DNA from: Pseudomonadota bacterium
GTDB lineage: Bacteria; Pseudomonadota; Gammaproteobacteria; Acidiferrobacterales; Acidiferrobacteraceae
Assembly (NCBI GenBank): GCA_021795255.1
Contig: JAJYPQ010000120.1
Coordinates: 1 to 9,872 of the forward strand
Direction of reading: 5' to 3'
Length of the DNA: 9,872 bases
The notes under the pieces were generated by a model, which did not search any database, had not been told where the DNA came from, and was given only the letters and a program-made list of their open reading frames with translations. This document shows positions 5,856-9,872 of this stretch, piece after piece (position 1 is the stretch's first letter; the number at the start of each line of letters is the position of its first letter). The position numbers and the translations under genes are program-made.

Positions 5856-7925
5856 CTAGGAACGGTCGGCGAGTTCCGAGAGAAGCTCGGCCTGGGCATC
5901 GCGCCGGGCGGCCTTCCGTGGTCGCGGACGGCGATAATGGCCATCAGCCTGCAATATCCAGGCATGGCTATTGTCCTTGAGATAACGCTTGAGATCGCGC
6001 AGAATGCGGCCCTTTAGGCGCTTTTGCTGAATAGGAAAACAGATTTCGACGCGCCGAAAGAAATTGCGCTCCATCCAGTCGGCGCTGGCGCAGAACACCT
6101 CCTTTTTCCCGGCATTCGCGAAGTAATAAACGCGACTATGCTCAAGAAAACGCCCTATCACGGAACGAACGTGGATCCCTTCCGAGACCCCCGGCACGCC
6201 CGGCCGCAAACAGCATATCCCGCGGACGATCAGTTGTACCCGAACCCCGGCCATTGAGGCCCTATAAAGCGCCTGTATGACGTCGGGCTCCGTCAGGGCG
6301 TTCAGTTTCAGAATGATATGCGCAGGTTTGCCGTCTAAAGCATGCTGGCGTTCGCGCTCGATCAAAGACAGCATGTGGGCATGGAGTGAGAACGGGGATT
6401 GGGCGAGCTTGTGCAAACGAATCACCGTACCAAGACTCGTCAGCTGCAAAAACACGTGATTTACGTCCTCACCCATCTCTGGGTCGCAGGTCAAAAGGCC
6501 GTAATCCGTGTAAGTTTTGGCGGTCCGCAAATGATAGTTGCCGGTACCCAAATGGACATAACGACGAAGCCCGGCGCCTTCCCGGCGTACCACCAAAGCC
6601 ATTTTTGCATGGGTCTTGAATCCAACCACACCGTAAAGAACATGGGCGCCTGCCTCCTGAAGCCGAGTCGCCAAGGCAATATTGTCCGCCTCGTCGAATC
6701 GCGCTCGGAGCTCGATCACGACCGTGACCTCTTTGCCGGCATGGGCGGCTTGGACTAGGGAATCGACTATCACCGAGTCCGGGCCGGTACGGTACATGGT
6801 CTGTTTGATGGCGAGCACCCGCGGATCGGTCGCCGCCTGTTGAATGAATTCGGCAACCGGGAGAAACGACTCAAAGGGGTGGTGCAAGACCGTGTCGTTG
6901 CGTCGAATAGCCGCAAAGATGTCCGGGCTCTGGCTCATGTGGCGAGGGACACCGGGGACAAAGGCGCTATATTTGAGGTCCGGTCGATCGACCGGATCGT
7001 AGATTTCGCCCAGACGGTTTAGGTTGACGGGTCCATTGACGGCGTAGAGGTCCTCTGGGCCGAGACCAAATTGCCGTAACAAGAAGTTGCTTGTGGTCTC
7101 GGGGCATTCCCGCGACACCTCCAACCGAACGGCGTCGCCATAACGACGCGAGGCGATCTCTCCTTGGACGGCGCGCAGAATGTCGTCGACCTCCTCGTCT
7201 TCGATATAAAGGTCGCTATTGCGTGTTACACGAAATTGATAGCAGCCCAGGACCCTCATGCCCGGGAACAAACGATCCACGTAGGCATGAATGACGGAAG
7301 ATAGCAGAACGAATTGATGGATCGATCGCTGGGGGCTTGGTAGGGCAATGACCCGGGCTAAGGCGCGCGGCGCCTGAACGATTGCCATGCCACTATGACG
7401 GCCAAAGGCGTCTTGACCGTCCAAGGGGACGATAAAGTTGAGACTCTTATTTAAGATGCGCGGGAAAGGGTGGGCGGGATCGAGACCTAGAGGACTCAGT
7501 ATTGGCAGAAGCTCGGTTTCGAAATGGCGCCGCAACCATGCATCTTGAGCCTCGGTCCAGTTATCGCGTTTTATGATATGGATCTGGGCCGCCGCAAGTT
7601 CTGGAATGAGCAGTTCATTCAAAACCCGATATTGATCCTCGACGAGGGCCAAGGCCTCATGGCGCACGGCTTGCAGGGTTTCACGCGCCGTCATGTCGTC
7701 CGGAGACAAGGCGGTCGCGACCAATTCGGCGCGTTGCTGAAGGCCGGCCACCCGGACCTCGAAGAATTCGTCGAGATTGGTGCTCGAAATACACAGAAAC
7801 CGCAGCCGCTCAAGAAGTGGCAAAGTGCGGTCTTTCGCCTGCTCGAGCACGCGCCGATTAAACGCGAGCAGGCTCAACTCGCGATTGATATAGAGCCCTG
7901 GCCCCTTTAAGTCCGTAGGCGTCAT
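5856..7925 (-). CDS. ppk1: Polyphosphate kinase (PPK1)
   Basis: PPK1 reversibly polymerises the gamma phosphate of ATP into inorganic polyphosphate, with a phosphohistidine intermediate. The N-terminal signature is LYINRELSLLAFNRRVLEQA, and SSTNLDEFFEVR follows. The autophosphorylated His is H439 in FKTHAKMAL, and the second catalytic His is H596 in LEHSRVYYFANAG; GTGNYHLRTAKTYTDY and SADWMERNFFRRVE also match. From the ATG at 7925 the protein is 689 residues, almost the E. coli length (688), and the His positions are shifted by only four. The frame is open to a TTG at 7976, but that codon would lie about 8 bases from the predicted transcription start and ahead of the Shine-Dalgarno, so ATG 7925 or GTG 7934 is more likely. 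The gene ends 21 bp from the stop of ppx, which faces it. Confidence 0.95.
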   Translation of the reverse strand: MTPTDLKGPGLYINRELSLLAFNRRVLEQAKDRTLPLLERLRFLCISSTNLDEFFEVRVAGLQQRAELVATALSPDDMTARETLQAVRHEALALVEDQYRVLNELLIPELAAAQIHIIKRDNWTEAQDAWLRRHFETELLPILSPLGLDPAHPFPRILNKSLNFIVPLDGQDAFGRHSGMAIVQAPRALARVIALPSPQRSIHQFVLLSSVIHAYVDRLFPGMRVLGCYQFRVTRNSDLYIEDEEVDDILRAVQGEIASRRYGDAVRLEVSRECPETTSNFLLRQFGLGPEDLYAVNGPVNLNRLGEIYDPVDRPDLKYSAFVPGVPRHMSQSPDIFAAIRRNDTVLHHPFESFLPVAEFIQQAATDPRVLAIKQTMYRTGPDSVIVDSLVQAAHAGKEVTVVIELRARFDEADNIALATRLQEAGAHVLYGVVGFKTHAKMALVVRREGAGLRRYVHLGTGNYHLRTAKTYTDYGLLTCDPEMGEDVNHVFLQLTSLGTVIRLHKLAQSPFSLHAHMLSLIERERQHALDGKPAHIILKLNALTEPDVIQALYRASMAGVRVQLIVRGICCLRPGVPGVSEGIHVRSVIGRFLEHSRVYYFANAGKKEVFCASADWMERNFFRRVEICFPIQQKRLKGRILRDLKRYLKDNSHAWILQADGHYRRPRPRKAARRDAQAELLSELADRS

Positions 7926-7957
7926 ACGCGACACTGAAACCCTAGCGTGTCTTTCAA
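7922..7957 (-). CDS. Possible 11-codon upstream ORF overlapping the ppk1 start
   Basis: On the minus strand TTG at 7957 opens an 11-codon reading frame (MKDTLGFQCRV) whose TGA (7924-7922) overlaps the ppk1 ATG at 7925 as ATGA. The strongest Shine-Dalgarno in this leader, AGGAGG (7973-7968), is ten bases before this TTG and 42 bases before the ppk1 ATG. A leader peptide that feeds ribosomes to ppk1 by reinitiation is therefore possible. The peptide itself resembles nothing I know, and a chance match cannot be excluded. Confidence 0.3.
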   Translation of the reverse strand: MKDTLGFQCRV

Positions 7958-7990
7958 CGCCACACGTCCTCCTCAATGGCTCCCACGGCG

Positions 7991-7999
7991 ATCATAGCA
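7991..7999 (-). promoter_or_regulatory. Extended -10 promoter of ppk1
   Basis: On the minus strand TGC TATGAT (7999-7991) combines the TGn extension with a 5-of-6 match to TATAAT. The -35 region is weak, as is usual for extended -10 promoters. Transcription would start near 7984, about 60 bases before the ATG at 7925. I saw no clear Pho box (CTGTCAT-type direct repeat), so phosphate control by PhoB is not evident. Confidence 0.45.
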
Positions 8000-8402
8000 C
8001 GGCAGTAACGACGGGGAATGCTAACACGGTATCTCGTGCAAGGCTCGGTGCAATCGTTAATTTGCGAAGGCCGCGACCTCTAGCCTCATTTGCCGACGGG
8101 AACGGGGTACGTGCAACACAGACCGACTAATGATCGAGCCGCAGGCGGTGGGTAGGATGCCTGCTTGTGAGCCTTTCCTGCCCGCGTTTTCTGGACGAGG
8201 GTGGCGCCCATCTCACTCCCGGCCTGTTAGCTCATCTTAAGGGCGGTCCCTGAATCTGCGGGCTTGACGGGCCCCCCTGTGGCTGCGCTTTTTTTGGATG
8301 GACCCTTTAACCTAAAAACCGCAGGTGACCTCCCTAACCGGACAAGGCTCATCCAGACGCCGGCTCGCGGCGGTTTTGACAACCCCGGAGGATCCACACC
8401 CT

Positions 8403-8571
8403 ATGGGTGAAGCGAAGCCCAGGGCCGTAACGGCTGAGAAACCGGTGGTGGACACGTTCAGAGGGCCTATCCACATCGACGCTGGGCCGCGACGAGGAAG
8501 TTATCCGTCAGGAGATCAAGAACCAGGAACAGGAGGACAAGCGACTCGACCAGATGGATCTGGGGCGCTGA
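8403..8571 (+). pseudogene. Possible split small ORF (one-base frameshift), unknown function
   Basis: From an ATG at 8403, preceded eleven bases upstream by Shine-Dalgarno GGAGG (8387-8391), the frame reads MGEAKPRAVTAEKPVVDTF and on to GPIHID, which looks protein-like. Beyond about 8480 this frame turns into Gly/Arg/Pro-rich text. The next frame (+1) then gives DEEVIRQEIKNQEQEDKR from 8491 and closes with TGA at 8569-8571. That second stretch is hydrophilic and coiled-coil-like, with ordinary codon use, but has no start codon of its own. Skipping one base near 8480 would join them into about 55 residues. It may be a decayed gene, a sequencing error or chance; I recognise no family with certainty. 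The first half vaguely recalls the N-terminus of some IS transposases, but not enough to call. Confidence 0.3.
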
Positions 8572-8713
8572 CGGGCCACAGATCGATGCAGATGCGGACC
8601 CGCTCTACGCGTCTGCGCGCGCAAGACCTTATCAAGAAACTCGACTGACGCCCAAAAACCCGCATCACAAGGATTCCTGCTTCTGCCGAATTGCGAACTA
8701 GGCCTTGCGCCAG

Positions 8714-9136
8714 TTACGTCGCTTCCTCGGACCAAGGATCGATCACGGCGAGCCCCGGGTACTGAAAATCGCGCCGATTGCGGGTGACGAGGGTGAGATC
8801 ATGGGTCAGCGCCGTGGCGGCGAGGAGGCTGTCGATGGCCGGCATAGGGCGGCCGACCTGGGCCGCGAGATATCCCCAGCGGTCCGCGACGCGGGCGTCG
8901 ATAGGCAGTACTCGTCCCGCAAAGAATCCGAGTAGTTCGATTTCCAGCCAATCGACTAGGGCCCGCTTGCGTTCACCTTCGGGCAACGCCTCGATGCCTT
9001 TGCGCAGTTCGCCCAGAGTCAGCACTGAAAGGTACAGACCCGTGGCCGGACGCCGTTCCAGCCACCTCACCACGCTCGCGTCGGGTTCGCGTCGCCGCAG
9101 CTCGGACAGGACATTGGTATCGATGAGGTAGCTCAA
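8714..9136 (-). CDS. vapC: VapC-type PIN-domain ribonuclease toxin
   Basis: A 140-aa PIN-domain protein of the VapC/FitB type, the RNase toxin of a type II toxin-antitoxin system that cleaves RNA (tRNA or rRNA in studied members) when free of its antitoxin. The four acidic positions of the PIN active site can be placed: D6 in LIDTNVLSE, E43 in LTLGELRKG, D102 in PAIDSLLAATA and D123 in TRNRRDF. The length is normal for the family and the site is complete, so it looks functional. Its ATG overlaps the stop of the antitoxin gene by four bases (ATGA), which implies translational coupling and co-regulation. Nothing recognisable follows downstream. Confidence 0.92.
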   Translation of the reverse strand: MSYLIDTNVLSELRRREPDASVVRWLERRPATGLYLSVLTLGELRKGIEALPEGERKRALVDWLEIELLGFFAGRVLPIDARVADRWGYLAAQVGRPMPAIDSLLAATALTHDLTLVTRNRRDFQYPGLAVIDPWSEEAT

Positions 9137-9384
9137 AGAGCCGTCTCGCGAGTGGGGCTCCTGTCGCGCATGAAGTCGATGTCCTCGGCGTCGGCGAGCG
9201 GCGAGCGGCGCATGAAAGCGACTAGTGACTCGCCAGTGCCTGCGAGCCGATCGTACTCGCTGCGTGACAGCACCACCGCCACGGACCGGCCGTGCACGGT
9301 GATCTCCTGCGGGCCTTCACGCAAAGCGTCCTTGACCACCTCGGATAGCCGTGATTTCGCCTCTTGCATCTGCCAGCTACGCAC
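9133..9384 (-). CDS. Phd/YefM-family (VapB-type) antitoxin
   Basis: An 83-aa antitoxin whose N-terminal half fits the Phd/YefM fold: MQEAKSRLSEVVKDA (6-20), then the strand pair QEITVHGRSVAVVLS (26-40) and SEYDRLAG (42-49). This half dimerises and binds the operator DNA. The acidic C-terminal tail (about 50-83) would wrap around and block the VapC toxin next to it. The start is a GTG at 9384 with GAGGG seven bases upstream; a start at the internal Met 6 would cut into the fold. As first gene of the pair it is made ahead of the toxin and probably represses the operon. Confidence 0.9.
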   Translation of the reverse strand: MRSWQMQEAKSRLSEVVKDALREGPQEITVHGRSVAVVLSRSEYDRLAGTGESLVAFMRRSPLADAEDIDFMRDRSPTRETAL

Positions 9385-9401
9385 GACCGAACCCTCATCC
9401 A

Positions 9402-9414
9402 GACTAGACTAGTC
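9402..9414. promoter_or_regulatory. Palindromic operator candidate of the toxin-antitoxin operon
   Basis: GACTAG-A-CTAGTC is a perfect 6-1-6 palindrome just downstream of the -10 candidate and about 18 bases upstream of the antitoxin GTG. Phd-type antitoxins bind palindromes at this place to repress their own operon, so it is the natural operator. A second, weaker repeat, ATTCT/AGAAT (9417-9421 with 9427-9431), lies beside it. Confidence 0.5.
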
Positions 9415-9416
9415 AG

Positions 9417-9422
9417 ATTCTA
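9417..9422 (-). promoter_or_regulatory. -10 box of the toxin-antitoxin promoter
   Basis: On the minus strand TAGAAT (9422-9417) matches 5 of 6 bases of TATAAT. No good -35 box is found at 16-18 bases, so the promoter may be weak or need the region's AT-richness. The predicted start of transcription falls in or next to the palindrome at 9402-9414, fitting repression by the antitoxin. Confidence 0.4.
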
Positions 9423-9431
9423 GCCAAGAAT

Positions 9432-9872
9432 AGAGACGCAAGCTAGAGGAGCCAACTGCGCACAACGATCGCGTCTTCGTTTGACGGCAACGGATCACAT
9501 GCACCGTGCTCGAGAACACCGGCGTATGGACAAAAGAGCGCAGGCCCTTACGTCTGAAACCGAGGACCAGCACGCGGGACCGCCAGGCCACGCGATTGCG
9601 CCGGGCACCCGGATACACACTTGTCCGTCAAAGAGGTGGCCAGTCAGCGCCCGCCAGTGCCTGGCACACGGTCACGTGGCGGCCAGGCACGAACGCAGGC
9701 TCTCCTCGCGCTTTGCCGCGCTGCGCGGGCGCGCGGGGCACCGGGACTGGCAGAGGAGTGACTTCTGATCGACTGGCCCCGACAAGAGCTTGAGCCCGTA
9801 CATTATTGGCTCGCTCGTCCTCGGAACGGCCCCCGGAATAGGGCTTGCGAGCCCGTCCACCCGCGTCGCTGT
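9432..9872. other. Right-end interval without recognisable gene
   Basis: Several open frames cross these bases on both strands, but their translations are Arg/Pro/Ala-rich or lack any family pattern, and none has both a good start and protein-like composition. A TTG-initiated plus-strand frame near 9790 (LSPYIIGSLVLGTAPGIG) is somewhat hydrophobic and stays open to the window edge, so a membrane-protein gene starting here cannot be excluded. The main structure seen is the inverted repeat at 9657-9690. Confidence 0.4.
9657..9690. repeat. 9-bp perfect inverted repeat
   Basis: GTGCCTGGC (9657-9665) and GCCAGGCAC (9682-9690) are exact reverse complements with a 16-base spacer that contains CACGTG. 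The left arm is part of a smaller palindrome, GTGCC-T-GGCAC. No T-run follows, so it is not a usual terminator. It could be a protein-binding site or a remnant of a mobile element end; nothing nearby identifies it. Confidence 0.5.

Larger units (their letters stand above)
7977..8713. other. Gene-poor interval between ppk1 and the toxin-antitoxin pair
   Basis: Apart from the ppk1 promoter and one possible split small ORF (8403-8571), I see no convincing coding sequence, tRNA or known RNA in these 737 bases. A run of seven T at 8290-8296 follows a G/C-rich stretch, but I could not draw a clean hairpin for it. The longer open frames here have no recognisable protein features. Confidence 0.5.

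Noticed and set aside
7524..7910. 128-codon plus-strand frame inside ppk1
   Set aside because: It is fully antisense to the well-supported PPK1 N-terminal region and shows no motif of its own.
8270..8300. Terminator at the run of seven T
   Set aside because: The G/C-rich segment before the T-run does not fold into a convincing stem by eye.
8325..8648. 107-codon plus-strand frame taken as one intact gene
   Set aside because: Its second half is Gly/Arg/Ser-rich and unlike a protein, while a better-looking stretch lies in the next frame; only the possible split ORF at 8403-8571 was kept.
9481..9793. Two overlapping plus-strand frames of 95 codons
   Set aside because: Both translations are rich in Arg, Ala and His with no family pattern and no suitable ribosome-binding site, as expected for chance frames in GC-rich DNA.
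9790..9872. TTG-initiated hydrophobic frame open to the right edge
   Set aside because: Only about 25 residues are visible, with a rare start codon and no clear ribosome-binding site; too little to call a gene.

Overview
The window looks like chromosomal DNA of a GC-rich proteobacterium, most likely gammaproteobacterial or a close relative. This is inferred from the PPK1, Ppx/GppA and RIO1 family types, the Shine-Dalgarno starts and the sigma70-like promoters; the genus cannot be read from the sequence. No rRNA or tRNA gene, CRISPR array or intact insertion sequence was recognised.

Left part (1-2841). A RIO1-type atypical Ser/Thr kinase gene runs leftward off the window edge, so only its N-terminal 129 codons are present. 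Divergent from it is an operon of a Nramp-related transporter (485 aa) and a 65-aa single-pass membrane protein whose ATG overlaps the transporter stop. The transporter keeps the Nramp fold signature but replaces both metal-site motifs: DPGN becomes DAGG and MPHN becomes APWQ. The roughly 600 bp between kinase and transporter holds no convincing ORF. It does hold a consensus -35 box with a fair -10 box, several inverted repeats that can pair in alternative ways, and a hairpin followed by four T just before the transporter ribosome-binding site. This is the organisation expected of a regulatory RNA leader. I cannot assign it to a riboswitch class I know, and it is the best candidate here for something undescribed.

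Middle part (2842-7976). A leftward MFS exporter-like gene is followed by polyphosphate metabolism: ppx (exopolyphosphatase, rightward) and ppk1 (polyphosphate kinase, leftward) face each other with only 21 bp between their stop codons. The synthetic and degradative enzymes are therefore adjacent but separately transcribed, unlike the ppk-ppx operon of Escherichia coli. ppk1 has an extended -10 promoter and a strong Shine-Dalgarno that serves an 11-codon upstream ORF; the uORF stop overlaps the likely ppk1 ATG.

Right part (7977-9872). A gene-poor 737-bp stretch contains one possible split small ORF. It is followed by a leftward type II toxin-antitoxin pair (Phd/VapB-type antitoxin, VapC PIN toxin, 4-bp overlap) with a promoter and a 13-bp palindromic operator candidate. 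The last ~400 bp show no recognisable gene, only inverted repeats. The gene-poor flanks around a toxin-antitoxin pair suggest accessory sequence at the right end.
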